Shown: positions 24,989 to 35,221, numbered from the stretch's first letter. The stretch: DNA of 35,710 nucleotides from Propionibacterium acidifaciens DSM 21887 (GCF_000426605.1 NZ_AUFR01000030.1:1-35710); one strand, 5' to 3'. The notes: generated by a model from the letters alone, not told the origin. Numbers and translations: made by a program.

Positions 24989-25753
24989 ATGACCGTGGCA
25001 ATCCGAGTGATCCCCTGCCTCGACGTCACCGACGGGCGCGTGGTCAAGGGCGTGAACTTCACCGATCTGCGCGACGCCGGCGATCCCGTCGAGCTGGCCG
25101 GGGTCTACAGTGCCGCCGGCGCCGACGAGCTCACCTTCCTCGACATCTCGGCCAGCTCGCGGGGCCGCGCGACGACGCGCGGGATGGTCACCCGGTGCGC
25201 CTCGACGGTCTTCATCCCGCTCACCGTCGGCGGGGGGGTGCGCGGCGTCGACGACGTCGACGCTCTCCTGCGCTGCGGCGCCGACAAGGTGAGCATCAAC
25301 ACCGGGGCCATCGCCGGGCCCGAGGTGATCGACGAGATCACCGGGCGCTTCGGCGACCAGGTGCTCGTCCTGAGCCTCGACGCCCGCCGCGAGGTCGGCA
25401 TGCCGTCCGGCTACGGCGTCACCACCCACGGCGGACGGCACTCGGCCGGTCTGGACGCCATCGAGTGGGCGAGGGAGGCCGTCGCCCGCGGCTGCGGCGA
25501 GGTGCTCCTCAACTCGATGGACGCCGACGGCACCCGGGACGGCTTCGACACCGAGATGACCTCCGCCGTCCGGGAGGCCGTCGACGTGCCGCTCATCGCC
25601 TCCGGCGGAGCCGGCCGGGCCTCCGACTTCGTCGAGGCGGTGCGCGCCGGGGCCGACGCCGTTCTGGCCGCCTCCGTCTTCCACTACGGCGTGCTCACCA
25701 TCGAGCAGGTCAAGCAGGAGCTCGATCGGGCCGGTTTCCCCGTCCGCCTGTGA
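24989..25753 (+). CDS. hisF: Imidazole glycerol phosphate synthase cyclase subunit HisF
   Basis: A 254-residue TIM-barrel cyclase that, with HisH, turns PRFAR and ammonia into imidazole glycerol phosphate and AICAR in histidine synthesis. The catalytic aspartates are D12 ([13 protein letters not shown]) and D131 (LSLDARR). Phosphate-binding loops are at [12 protein letters not shown] and at [15 protein letters not shown] 24989 is chosen over an upstream GTG 24983 because of conservation of the [13 protein letters not shown] start and the TAGGCT spacing. No other his gene is present here. The gene precedes the membrane protein gene by 10 bases. Confidence 0.95.
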   Translation: MTVAIRVIPCLDVTDGRVVKGVNFTDLRDAGDPVELAGVYSAAGADELTFLDISASSRGRATTRGMVTRCASTVFIPLTVGGGVRGVDDVDALLRCGADKVSINTGAIAGPEVIDEITGRFGDQVLVLSLDARREVGMPSGYGVTTHGGRHSAGLDAIEWAREAVARGCGEVLLNSMDADGTRDGFDTEMTSAVREAVDVPLIASGGAGRASDFVEAVRAGADAVLAASVFHYGVLTIEQVKQELDRAGFPVRL

Positions 25754-25763
25754 GCCGGCTCCG

Positions 25764-27095
25764 ATGAGTCCGCACCGCCCGCGCCGGGTCCGGCGCCTGC
25801 CCGGCGCGCTGCGACTGGTGGCCCGCGCCCTGCCCGCCTGGCTGCTCGGCCTGCTCCTCGTGCCCCGCCTCGGGCACGGATCGACGAGCCCCTGGGACGC
25901 GCCGATGGGCTACGGGCACGCCCTGTGGTTCGGCGCGCACGCCCTGCTGCGCTTCGCCGAGACCTACGAGACGGTCGACCCGGTCTCGGGCATGGTCTTC
26001 CCGCTGACCGGGGTGGGGGCGGCCCTCGGCACCGTCATGGGTCTGGGCTCGTGGTTCGGATGGCAGATCCTGCTCATCGGCGTCGATGCCGTCGCCGTGA
26101 CCTGGCTGGTCCAGCGGGCGTTCGGGCTCCTCTCCGGCGGGCCCTTCGACGACGGGCGCCGCGCCGACGGCGGGGCGGTCTGCCTCGTCGCCCTCGCCGC
26201 CACGGCGCTGCTCTCCCCGGTGCGGACCGCTCTCGTCCAGGGAAGCCCCGATCCGCTCTGCCTCGCCCTGGTCGTCTCGGCACTGCAGCCCGCCGTCCCA
26301 CGCGGACGCTCCGATGCCGAGCCCTCGGGGCGCCCCCGCACGGAGCTCCTGAGGAGCTCCCGCGCCTGGGCCGCGGCGCGGCTCGGGGTGGCGGCGGCCG
26401 TCTGGCTGTGGCCCCTCGTACTGGGCGTGCCGCCGACCGTCGCGCGCGTCGTGCGCCGCCGCGCCCACCGGGGAGGGCAGTGGGCCCTCGCCCCCGCCGA
26501 ACGGCTGGGGGCCGTCTCGCTCGCCTGCTTCGCGCTTCTGACCGCCTGCGGCTTCCTCGTCCTGCCCTGGGACAGCACCGACTTCTGGGCGATGCTCGTG
26601 AGGGGTCGTATCGGCGGCGCCCTGCTCGACCCGTCCTGCGGGGGCGCGCTGGGGACGGCCGGCCGGATCCTCGGCGTCACCGCGGGCCTCGTCGCCTGCG
26701 CGCTCGCCGCGGACCGGCTTCGCCGGCGCGACCCGGTCATGGCGCTGGCCTGGACGCTCGCCGGGCTGGTCCTCGCCGTCCCCGGCCATTGGGCCGGGCA
26801 GGGTCTCCCCGCCCTCGCCGCAGGGATCTGCGCGGCGGCCGCCCTGCGCGCCCGCTCGTCGGCCGGGACGCCGGCCTGCGCCGCCGTGCTCTGTTGGGCC
26901 GGGTGGATCGCGCTGTGGCCCCTCGGGCCGGACGCCGGGGCCGTCGGCGCGCTCCTCGGCCCGCTCCTCGGCCTCGCGGCGGTCGCGACCGGGGCGTTCA
27001 CCGTCCGGCGGGGCGCCGGGCCCCAGCCGGGCGCGCCCCCGCGACGGTCATTGCGTGGACGGCGCGTGTCAGCAGGCGGACGGATCGTGCAATAA
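25764..27095 (+). CDS. Multi-pass integral membrane protein, function unknown
   Basis: A 443-residue protein with a basic N-terminus and about nine to eleven hydrophobic stretches, for instance LPAWLLGLLLVPRLG (24-38), WFGWQILLIGVDAVAVTWL and AVSLACFALLTACGFLVLP. The arrangement is loosely like GT-C glycosyltransferases (GT87/DUF2029 group), but I see no diagnostic Asp motif in the first loop, so I do not assign it. It begins 10 bases after hisF and probably shares its transcript. Its TAA stop lies inside the likely -10 box of the ilv operon leader. Gene reality is supported by codon-consistent GC-rich third positions; a Pfam search would decide the family. Confidence 0.7.
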   Translation: MSPHRPRRVRRLPGALRLVARALPAWLLGLLLVPRLGHGSTSPWDAPMGYGHALWFGAHALLRFAETYETVDPVSGMVFPLTGVGAALGTVMGLGSWFGWQILLIGVDAVAVTWLVQRAFGLLSGGPFDDGRRADGGAVCLVALAATALLSPVRTALVQGSPDPLCLALVVSALQPAVPRGRSDAEPSGRPRTELLRSSRAWAAARLGVAAAVWLWPLVLGVPPTVARVVRRRAHRGGQWALAPAERLGAVSLACFALLTACGFLVLPWDSTDFWAMLVRGRIGGALLDPSCGGALGTAGRILGVTAGLVACALAADRLRRRDPVMALAWTLAGLVLAVPGHWAGQGLPALAAGICAAAALRARSSAGTPACAAVLCWAGWIALWPLGPDAGAVGALLGPLLGLAAVATGAFTVRRGAGPQPGAPPRRSLRGRRVSAGGRIVQ

Positions 27096-27096
27096 T
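27091..27096 (+). promoter_or_regulatory. -10 box of the ilvBNC leader transcript
   Basis: AATAAT ends 6 bases before the GTG of the leader peptide at 27103, so the leader message would start at its own start codon. The box shares bases with the stop codon of the upstream membrane protein gene. A possible but weak -35, TGTCAG, is at 27067-27072. Confidence 0.55.
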
Positions 27097-27102
27097 GACC
27101 GC

Positions 27103-27135
27103 GTGCCCGGACGTCGAATTCTCGTACTCGCCTAG
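27103..27135 (+). CDS. ilv operon leader peptide (attenuation)
   Basis: A ten-codon open frame from GTG 27103 to TAG 27133-27135 encodes MPGRRILVLA. Residues 6-9 are Ile, Leu, Val, Leu, all branched-chain amino acids, which is the sign of a leader peptide used in transcription attenuation: shortage of charged tRNA for these residues stalls the ribosome here. It is followed within 30 bases by two alternative hairpins and a T-run. Similar leaders are known before ilvB in other actinobacteria. Confidence 0.85.
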   Translation: MPGRRILVLA

Positions 27136-27161
27136 CGCTTCGTTCATCCCGACGGAGCGCT
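27134..27161 (+). promoter_or_regulatory. First attenuator hairpin, overlapping the leader stop codon
   Basis: Bases 27134-27142 (AGCGCTTCG) pair with 27153-27161 (CGGAGCGCT) in a 9-pair stem with one G-U and a 10-base loop. The 5' arm starts in the leader stop codon, so a ribosome stalled at the Ile-Leu-Val-Leu codons would cover it. The 3' half (about 27150-27156) can instead pair with 27161-27167, the start of the terminator stem, giving an antiterminator. Pairings were found by eye. Confidence 0.65.
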
Positions 27162-27194
27162 CCCTCGTGTGCCAGCAGGCAGCGGGGGTTTTTT
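27162..27194 (+). terminator. Attenuator terminator before ilvB
   Basis: The stem pairs 27162-27167 with 27183-27188, then after a small internal loop 27170-27173 (TGCC) with 27178-27181 (GGCA), loop AGCA. Six T's follow at 27189-27194. This is a strong intrinsic terminator 142 bases before the ilvB start, expected to stop transcription when branched-chain amino acids are plentiful. Confidence 0.8.
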
Positions 27195-27336
27195 GTTAGT
27201 CCGAATCCGCGCCACGCCCCGCGCCCACGGTCGGGGCGAAGGGCACCGCCCGGTGGGCCGCCGGCCCGCCGAACGAGAACCCGCACTGGAAGCACGGGGT
27301 GGGCCGAGAGACCCACGGGCCGAGAAGGAGGACGCC

Positions 27337-29093
27337 ATGGCAGGCGAACCGAAACCGCGCGAGACGCACGCGGTTGAGCTCACCGGCGCGCAAGCGCTGC
27401 TGAAGTCCCTTGAGAGGCTCGGGGTCGACACGGTGTTCGGGCTTCCCGGCGGGGCGATCCTGCCCCTGTACGATCCGCTGTTCGACTCCGACATCCGCCA
27501 CGTGCTGGTCCGGCACGAGCAGGCGGCCGGCCACGCGGCCGAGGGCTACGCCGTCGCGACCGGCAGGGTCGGCGTCTGCATCGCCACCTCCGGCCCCGGC
27601 GCCACGAACCTCGTGACCCCCATCGGCGACGCCTACATGGACTCGGTCCCGCTCATCGCCATCACCGGTCAGGTGAAGTCGACCTCCATCGGCACCGACG
27701 CCTTCCAGGAGGCCGACATCCGGGGCATCACGACCCCGATCACCAAGCACAACTACCTCATCACGTGCGCCGAGGAGATCCCCGCCGCGCTGGCAGAGGC
27801 CTACCACATCGCACGCACGGGCCGCCCCGGCCCGGTGCTCGTCGACGTCGCCGGCGATGCGCTGCGCGAGGTCGTGCCCTTCGTGTGGCCCGAGAAGATC
27901 GTGCTGCCCGGCTACAAGCCCACCGTGACCCCCCACGCCCGGCAGATGGCGTCCGCGGCGCACGTGCTCGCCGGGGCGGAGCGCCCCGTGCTCGTCGCCG
28001 GCGGCGGCATCATCCGCGCGAAGGCCGCCAAGGAGCTCGCCGCCTTCGTCCAGGCCACCGGGATCCCGGTCGCCACGACGCTCACCGCCAAGGGCGTCCT
28101 CCCGAGCGGCGATCCGCTCAACCTGGGCATGCCCGGCATGCACGGCACCGTCGCAGCGGTCGGGGCCATCCAGCGGGCGGACGTCGTGCTCGCCGTCGGC
28201 ATGCGCTTCGACGACCGCGTCACGGGCGAGTTGACGACCTTCGCGCCGCACGCCACCGTGATCCACGCCGACATCGACCCGGCCGAGATCGGCAAGAACG
28301 TCGACGCCGACGTGCCGATCGTCGGCGACGCCCGGAAGGTGCTCGCCGGCCTCACCGCCCGGCTGGAGGACAAGAAGCTCCAGGACCTCACCCCGTGGCA
28401 CGACTACCTGCAGGGCCTGAAGGACCGCTACCAGGTGGGCAGGGAGCGCTCGGCCGACGGCGTGCTCGCCCCCCAGTGGGTGGTCAGGCGCATCGGCGAG
28501 CAGTTCGGCCCCGAGGCCATCTACACCACCGGCGTCGGGCAGCACCAGATGTGGGCCGCTCATCTGCTGCCGATCGACCAGCCCAACCACTTCCTGACCA
28601 GCGGAGGCGCCGGCACGATGGGCTACTGCGTGCCCGCCGCGATGGGCGCCCAGGTGGGCCGCCCCGGCGCCGTCGTCGTCGGCGTCGACGGCGACGGGAG
28701 CTTCCAGATGACCGACCAGGAGATCGTCACCTGCGCCCTGAACCGCATCCCGGTGAAGATCGCGGTGATCAACAACAACACGCTCGGCATGGTGCGCCAG
28801 TGGCAGTCGCTGTTCTACAACGAGCGCTACTCCAACACCGACCTGCACTCGGACCAGCTGCCGGACATCCCGAAGCTGGCCGAGGCCATGGGCGCGGTCG
28901 GTCTGCGAGCCGCCACCGAGGACGAGGTCGACGAGGTCCTCGCCCGGGCGGCCGAGATCAATGACAGGCCCGTCGTCATGGAGTTCGTCTGCGAGAAGGA
29001 CGCCATGGTCTGGCCGATGGTCCCTGCCGGCACGAGCAACGACGACATCAGGATCGCGCGCGACATGGCGCCGAACTGGGGAGAGGACGAGCT

Positions 29094-29097
<4 letters not shown>
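27337..29097 (+). CDS. ilvB: Acetolactate synthase large subunit
   Basis: A 586-residue thiamine diphosphate enzyme condensing two pyruvates to acetolactate (or pyruvate with 2-ketobutyrate), the first common step to valine, leucine and isoleucine. The activating Glu is E61 in RHEQAAGHAAEGYA; the ThDP-Mg motif begins GDGSFQMTDQEI around residue 452 and ends at the paired Asn in AVINNN. The FAD-contact and central domains are of normal length. ATG 27337 is fixed by AAGGAGG at 27325-27331. The TGA overlaps the ilvN GTG. Controlled by the leader and terminator at 27103-27194. Confidence 0.97.
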
Positions 29098-30681
<1,584 letters not shown>

Positions 30682-30712
30682 GTCCGCATCCGGGCGGTGG
30701 AGCGCCCATCCG

Positions 30713-30751
30713 GCGGAAGGGGCCGCACCCGAGTGGGGCGGCCCCTTCCGC
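30713..30751 (+). terminator. Hairpin after ilvC
   Basis: Arms 30713-30726 (GCGGAAGGGGCCGC) and 30738-30751 are perfectly complementary over 14 bases with an 11-base loop. No T-run follows, which is common for actinobacterial terminators. It lies between the converging ilvC and SorC-family genes and may serve both. Confidence 0.75.
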
Positions 30752-30793
30752 GTCGGGCAGCGCGTTGGCGCCGGCGTGGTCGTGGGCCGCGGC

Positions 30794-31741
30794 TCAGGCG
30801 CCTTCCAGGGCGAGGACGGCCTGGGCGGTGGGCACGTCCGTCACGAGGGCCGACACGAGCCCGCCGCGCAGACAGCCCAGGATCGCCGGGGCCTTGCCGC
30901 GCCCCCAGGCCACCGCGATGACGGTCGGGATGCCCTTCAGCCGTTCGAAGGGCACGGCGAGCAGCCGTTGGCAGAAGCGCGAGTCCACGTGGTGGCCCCG
31001 CCCGTCGACGTGGTGCCCGCAGATGTGGCCCACCGCGCCGGCCCGCAGCAGCTCGTCGTGCTCGGCGGGCGTGATGCAGTTGTCGAAGATGACGCCGTCG
31101 TCCGTGCGCGTCGTGGCGCCGATGCCGGTGAGCATGACGTCGGCGTGCCCGGCCATGGTCAGCGTCATCGACACCACCTCCTCGCGCCGCAGCGCTGCGG
31201 CGACCCTGGGGGAGCGGACGACCAGTGGCGCCGGGAGCAGCCGGTAGGACGCCCCGAGGTGCTGGGCGAGTTCGCGGCAGATCTCGGGGGAGTCCACCGA
31301 GTTGTTCTCGCGGGCGATCGTGCCGATGGACTGGACGATGGTCGCGTTCGGCCGGTGCAGTGGGCTCATCGCGTGCACGACGGCGGGCACCGAGTGCCCG
31401 TTCGTCATGCCGAGCACGCAGTCGGAGCCGATGGCCTCGCCGAGCAGGCCTGCGGCCAGGCGGGCCGCGTCGGAGGCGTCCTGCTCGGCGTCCTCGACCG
31501 AGATGCGCACTTGGGCGAGCCCGAACGAGTCGGTGAGCGCCCGCTCGAGCTCGAAGGCCCGTTCGAGCGGGTGCCCGACGGAGAACTTGATGACGCCGAG
31601 CTCGCGCGCCTGCTTGAGCAGCCGGGAGACCATCGAGCGGGAGTAGCCGATCTCGGCGGCGATGTCGGCCTGACTGCGGTCGTCGACCCAGTAGGCGCGG
31701 GCCACCTGCAGCAGCAGGGGGAGCTGATCCCGGTCGACCAT
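30794..31741 (-). CDS. SorC-family sugar-binding transcriptional regulator
   Basis: A 315-residue regulator with an N-terminal helix-turn-helix (LLLQVARAYWVDDRSQADIAAEIGYSRSMVSRLLKQARELGVIKF) and a C-terminal sugar-phosphate-binding domain of the SorC/DeoR-C type, including TMAGHADVMLTGIGATTRTDDGVIFDNCIT and the closing GCLRGGLVSALVTD. Such proteins control sugar operons in response to phosphorylated sugars. ATG 31741 follows GAGGAG closely; a GTG at 31762 would add seven residues. No sugar gene is adjacent on either side; the downstream side is ilvC and the upstream side an insertion-sequence region, so its original target may have been lost or is distant. Confidence 0.88.
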   Translation of the reverse strand: MVDRDQLPLLLQVARAYWVDDRSQADIAAEIGYSRSMVSRLLKQARELGVIKFSVGHPLERAFELERALTDSFGLAQVRISVEDAEQDASDAARLAAGLLGEAIGSDCVLGMTNGHSVPAVVHAMSPLHRPNATIVQSIGTIARENNSVDSPEICRELAQHLGASYRLLPAPLVVRSPRVAAALRREEVVSMTLTMAGHADVMLTGIGATTRTDDGVIFDNCITPAEHDELLRAGAVGHICGHHVDGRGHHVDSRFCQRLLAVPFERLKGIPTVIAVAWGRGKAPAILGCLRGGLVSALVTDVPTAQAVLALEGA

Positions 31742-31762
31742 CGTCTCCTCGCGAACGCGCAC

Positions 31763-32197
31763 CCATGACGGATGGGCTCTGTTGGAAGGCTGTTCTCAGC
31801 GGCCAAGTCTAGGCGGTGCGGGCCGCGACGTCGTGGACGCTCCCGTCCCCAGCTCCTCTCGCGACGTCGCCTCCACGGATCCGGCCCCACGATCCGGCGC
31901 CGCCGGTGGTGCTGGGAGGCCGGCTCCTCGGGCACGGCCGGCCGCGGATCGCATCACCCCTGCCCGACCGCCGCCGTACGGGCCCGACCCACGGTCCCAC
32001 CGAACATCACCGAGGACCGCAGCGCAGGCGTTCAGCCCGAGACCCCGGAGGGGGTCTCGGGCATTCACCAGCCGCGCCCCCGACCACGATTCCGGGAGGA
32101 TTGTTCAAGACCCCATCCCGTGAGCCCTCTGACCAGGGGCCTTGCTCGTCATCGCCTGAGACTTGGATGGGCCTCCGGGCGCTCCTGCCCCTTTGGA
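31763..32197. other. 435-base stretch without a convincing gene
   Basis: Between the SorC-type gene and the insertion-sequence remnants I see no credible coding frame: short open frames on both strands lack ribosome sites and recognisable sequence. It would hold the SorC gene promoter at its left and a hairpin at 32035-32062. No tRNA or repeat array was recognised. Confidence 0.6.
32035..32062. terminator. Isolated 12-bp hairpin
   Basis: GCCCGAGACCCC pairs perfectly with GGGGTCTCGGGC around a GGAG loop. It has the form of an actinobacterial terminator without a T-run, but no gene is seen to end just before it on either strand. It may be left over from a gene replaced by the insertion sequences. 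Confidence 0.5.
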
Positions 32198-32458
32198 GGC
32201 TCTTCATGATCGGGGGTGTGGGTGGGGTCTGAACCCTCTGGCCTCGAGGAGGGATCTGGTGATGTGGTGGGTGGGGTTGCGGAAGCCTGGGGCGGTGCCG
32301 CGGGGGTGTTCGAGTCGGCCGTTGATCGTTTCGGTGGGGCCGTTGCTGGTGCCGTGGTGGTCGAGGAACGCGGGGGTGTCATCGCGGCGTTTGGTCAGGG
32401 TGCGGCTGGTCAGGGTGCGGCCGAGCTTGCAGGCCTCGACCGGGCTGGTGGGGAGTCC
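32198..32458 (-). pseudogene. ISL3-family transposase, C-terminal remnant
   Basis: On the minus strand a frame ending at 32204-32206 reads the end of an ISL3 transposase: KLGRTLTSRTLTKRRDD, then the conserved LDHHGTSNGPTETINGR and APGFRNPTHHITRSLL. This matches the catalytic-Glu region (SNGxTEAIN) and C-terminal GFRN motif of the family. GGCTCTTC at 32198-32205 resembles ISL3 element ends, so the element border is probably at 32198. The N-terminal nine-tenths are missing; the right side passes into an IS630-type remnant near 32458. Confidence 0.75.
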
Positions 32459-32666
32459 GACTGGTACTCGACGTCGAACAGGATCTTCACGACGTCACGT
32501 ATCGCTGGGATGTCCCAGAACTCGGCGTGGACGCCCGTCTGGGAGGGCGTCTGAGCCAAGACGGCCTTGGGTTCTTCCTTCTGGGCGCGGGTGAGTTTCG
32601 CCGCGTTCTGGTTCCCCGCGTGCCCGGTCAGGACCGAGCACATCCGCATGGCCTGCCACTCGGGCG
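32455..32666 (-). pseudogene. IS630-type transposase remnant, interrupted by the IS256 element
   Basis: The minus strand encodes WQAMRMCSVLTGHAGNQ and, further on, GVHAEFWDIPAIRDVVKIL and FDVEYQSD. The same sequence, with only scattered changes, is in the IS630-type gene at 35222-35710 (WQATRMCSVLTGHAGNQ and so on). It is a fragment of about 70 residues from the N-terminal helix-turn-helix region. The match continues right up to the end of the IS256-like element at 32667, so that element or a later deletion removed the start of the gene. Confidence 0.8.
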
Positions 32667-34085
32667 TGTTCAGTGGTCTGTGTAAGCCTTCGTTGAAGGA
32701 CTGATACTGATGACTGTGACTGATGAGATGACTGGTCGCTCTGGTGGGCGCAGCGTGGTCGAGGACCTTGCTGCTTCTGGTGGCCTGGACGAGCTGTTTG
32801 AGCGGATCGATTCCGGCCAGGTGGAGCTGACGGGCAGCGACGGGCTGTTGCCGGCGCTGCTCAAGGAGACCCTCGAGCGCGGGTTGGCCGCCGAGCTGAC
32901 CGAGCACCTTGGCTATGAGAAGGGCGAGCCCACCGCGGTGGCCCGTGGCAACGCGCGCAACGGCACCACGGCCAAGACCATCAGCTCCGAGGTCGGCTCG
33001 TTCGAGATCGAGGTTCCCCGCGACCGGGCGGGGTCGTTCACGCCCCGCTTGGTCAGGAAGGGGCAGCGGCGAATGGACGGGCTGGACGCGATGATCATCA
33101 GCCTGTACGCGGGCGGGATGACGGTGCGCGAGATCCGCCACCACCTGGACTCCACGCTCGGGGTGGAACTATCCGCCGGGACGATCAGCAAGATCACCGA
33201 TGCCGTGTGCGACGCCGTCCTCGAGTGGCAGGACCGGCCGCTGGAGGAGTTCTACCCGGTGATCTACCTCGACGCGATCCGCGTCAAGATCCGCGACCAG
33301 GGGCGGGTGTCCAACCGGGCGGCCCATATCGCAGTCGGGGTGGACATGGAAGGCATCAAGCACGTCCTGGGGATCTGGGTGCAGGCCGACGAGGGCGCTT
33401 CCTTCTGGGCGCATGTGTGCGCCGAGCTCGCCAACAGGGGCGTGAATGACGTGCTCATCGTGTGCTGCGACGGGCTGACGGGCCTGGCCGAGGCCGTCGA
33501 GGCGACCTGGCCCGACTCGGTGGTCCAGACCTGCGTGGTGCACCTGATCCGCTCCTCCATGCGGTTCGTGGCCTACCAGGATCGCAAGAGGGTCGCCGCC
33601 GCCCTCAAGCCGGTCTGCACCGCCGCCAGCGAGGACGCCGCTTCATCCGCTCTGGCCGAGTTCGCGGCCTCGCCGCTGGGGGCCCGCTACCCCGACACGG
33701 TGGGAGTGTGGGAGAGGGCGTGGGAGCGGTTCACGCCGTTCCTGGCGTTCCCGCCGGCCTTGCGCCGCGTCATCTACACGACCAACAGTATCGAGTCGCT
33801 GAACTACCAACTCCGCAAGGTCTCCAAGAACCGGGGACACTTCCCCAACGACACCGCCGCCGTGAAACTACTGTGGCTGGCGATCTGCAACATCGAGGAC
33901 AAACGCGCTCTCGAACGCGAACGAGACCGAGGCAAACCCGCCGGCAAGCGCAGGGCCAAGCCCCGCCTCGTCGAGGGCCAGACCACCACCAACTGGAAAC
34001 AAGCCCTCGCCCAGCTGACCACCGCCTACCCAGACCGCATCAACCCCTACCTCTAACCAACCCCGCTTACACAAAAACATTGACA
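32667..34085 (+). mobile_element. IS256-family insertion sequence, apparently complete
   Basis: About 1.4 kb with imperfect 21-base inverted ends at 32667-32687 and 34065-34085; both contain TGTGTAAGC (GCTTACACA at the right) and share an outer TGT. One transposase gene fills the inside. I see no clear 8-9 base target duplication next to the ends, and the flanks belong to different elements (IS630 remnant at the left, IS3 remnant at the right), so rearrangement after insertion is likely. Exact end positions could be off by a few bases. Confidence 0.75.
32710..34056 (+). CDS. IS256-family (mutator-type) transposase
   Basis: A 448-residue DDE transposase that cuts and joins the element's ends through a circular intermediate in this family. 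Catalytic residues are visible as D188 (YLDAIRV), D254 (CCDGLTG) and E362 (YTTNSIESLN), with the family C-x2-H motif at C275/H278 (CVVHLI). The N-terminus has GYEKGEPT and NARNGTTAKT as expected for the group. The reading frame is intact from end to end, so it may be active. ATG 32710 is 23 bases inside the left inverted repeat. Confidence 0.95.
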   Translation: MTVTDEMTGRSGGRSVVEDLAASGGLDELFERIDSGQVELTGSDGLLPALLKETLERGLAAELTEHLGYEKGEPTAVARGNARNGTTAKTISSEVGSFEIEVPRDRAGSFTPRLVRKGQRRMDGLDAMIISLYAGGMTVREIRHHLDSTLGVELSAGTISKITDAVCDAVLEWQDRPLEEFYPVIYLDAIRVKIRDQGRVSNRAAHIAVGVDMEGIKHVLGIWVQADEGASFWAHVCAELANRGVNDVLIVCCDGLTGLAEAVEATWPDSVVQTCVVHLIRSSMRFVAYQDRKRVAAALKPVCTAASEDAASSALAEFAASPLGARYPDTVGVWERAWERFTPFLAFPPALRRVIYTTNSIESLNYQLRKVSKNRGHFPNDTAAVKLLWLAICNIEDKRALERERDRGKPAGKRRAKPRLVEGQTTTNWKQALAQLTTAYPDRINPYL

Positions 34086-34086
34086 G

Positions 34087-35162
34087 GCTCAGGTCGCAAG
34101 GTCCTACGGGCTGGCCCCGCAGACCGTGGGCAACTGGGTCGCGAAATGGCGCACAGAGCACCCAGAACCCGGGACGGAGAATTCCTCGAGCGAGGAGAAC
34201 ACCGGAGGCCACGGCGATTGAAAGCGGAACTCCGCGAGGCCCGGACAGAGACCGAACCCCCTGGAAGAAAGCGGCGGCCTTCTTCGTCCAGGAATCCCGG
34301 TGAGCGTCAAGCATGGATTCATCCGCAGCGAGGAAGGCAACCACCCCCGTCCGGCCCCGTGCGCCCGGTGGGGTGGAAGCATCCCAGATCCGGGTACTAC
34401 GCCTGGCGCGACCGACCCCTGTCAGCAACAGCCAGAAGGAGACAGGACCTGACCATCATCATCGCCGGTTCTTCGCCGGCCCCGACCAGACCCTGCGACC
34501 ACCAGCCGCATCCGGGCCGGGCCCGCCCGCCACGGAATCCAAGCCAGCACGCCAGAGCATCCGGAAGATCATGGCCACCAACGCCCATGACCCCCTTGCA
34601 GGCCCAGGAAAAAGACCCGCCACCACGGCCCCGGGCCGCGGACCTTCCGGGCCGACCGGGACAGACCCCCACAGGAACCACGCCGCCAACGCGCCAGCGG
34701 TGACATGGGTGGGCGACATCACCTACATCCCGACATGGCAAAGAGGTTCGCCTCATCTGGCCACGGTCACGGGGCTGCATCCGGCAAGAAGGATCATCGG
34801 CTACACCCGTGGCCGGTCACACGCCGCACCCGGGCCGATCAGCCAGGCCCCGGCCCGCGGCAGCCAGGGTCTGCCCACCGGTCCGAGGCGCCACAGCGTC
34901 TCCGTTCCGACAGAGGATCCCAGGACACCCCGGACCGGGTACGCGAAAATCATGGCCGACCACGAGATCCTTCCATCAGTGGGACGGACCGGCATCTGCC
35001 ACACACAACGCGGCGGCCGACCCCTGTCAACGGCACCCTGAAGACAGGTACCCGTGAACCGCAAGGTCCACCCGACCAGAACCCACCCGAATCCGGGACG
35101 TGACATCCCGGATCGAACTGAGATACAATCACAAACGACCCCACTCAGTGATCTATGGCTGA
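34087..35162 (+). pseudogene. Degenerate IS3-family orfA/orfB
   Basis: Pieces of both IS3 genes can be read in changing frames. OrfA: AQVARSYGLAPQTVGNWVAK from 34087, ELREARTE, and KKAAAFFVQESR ending at TGA 34301-34303. OrfB: GTG 34300 overlapping it, SVKHGFIRSEEGN, SGYYAWRDRPLSATARRRQD, VTWVGDITYIPTWQ near 34700 (first catalytic Asp of the rve domain), YAKIMADHEILPSVGRTG, NGTLKT, and RYNHKRPHSVIYG before TGA 35160-35162. Several frameshifts and small deletions break it, so no working transposase is made. The first part of orfA is missing at the IS256 border, and the end looks cut by the next element. Confidence 0.85.
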
Positions 35163-35221
35163 CATGAAACGAAACCGTATTTTTCGTGGATTTCCTGTGC
35201 TGTTCCGGATACGATCGGGAC

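Noticed and set aside
20616-25001. A 1461-residue open frame on the minus strand opposite helY
   Set aside because: It is antisense to conserved helicase motifs and to the ABM gene and has repetitive Gly/Asp/Val/Leu composition without any domain.
27195-27336. Possible riboswitch between the attenuator and ilvB
   Set aside because: No recognised riboswitch sequence such as a T-box or leucine-related motif; the leader peptide and terminator already explain regulation.
31772-32209. Open frames of 113-145 residues in the gap after the SorC-type gene
   Set aside because: Several overlap in different frames, none has a ribosome site or recognisable sequence, and composition is Pro/Arg/Ser-rich as in non-coding GC-rich DNA.
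32410-33144. A 244-residue minus-strand frame joining IS256 antisense sequence with IS630-like sequence
   Set aside because: The first two-thirds are antisense to the IS256 transposase; only the last part is a real IS630 fragment, and it is annotated separately.
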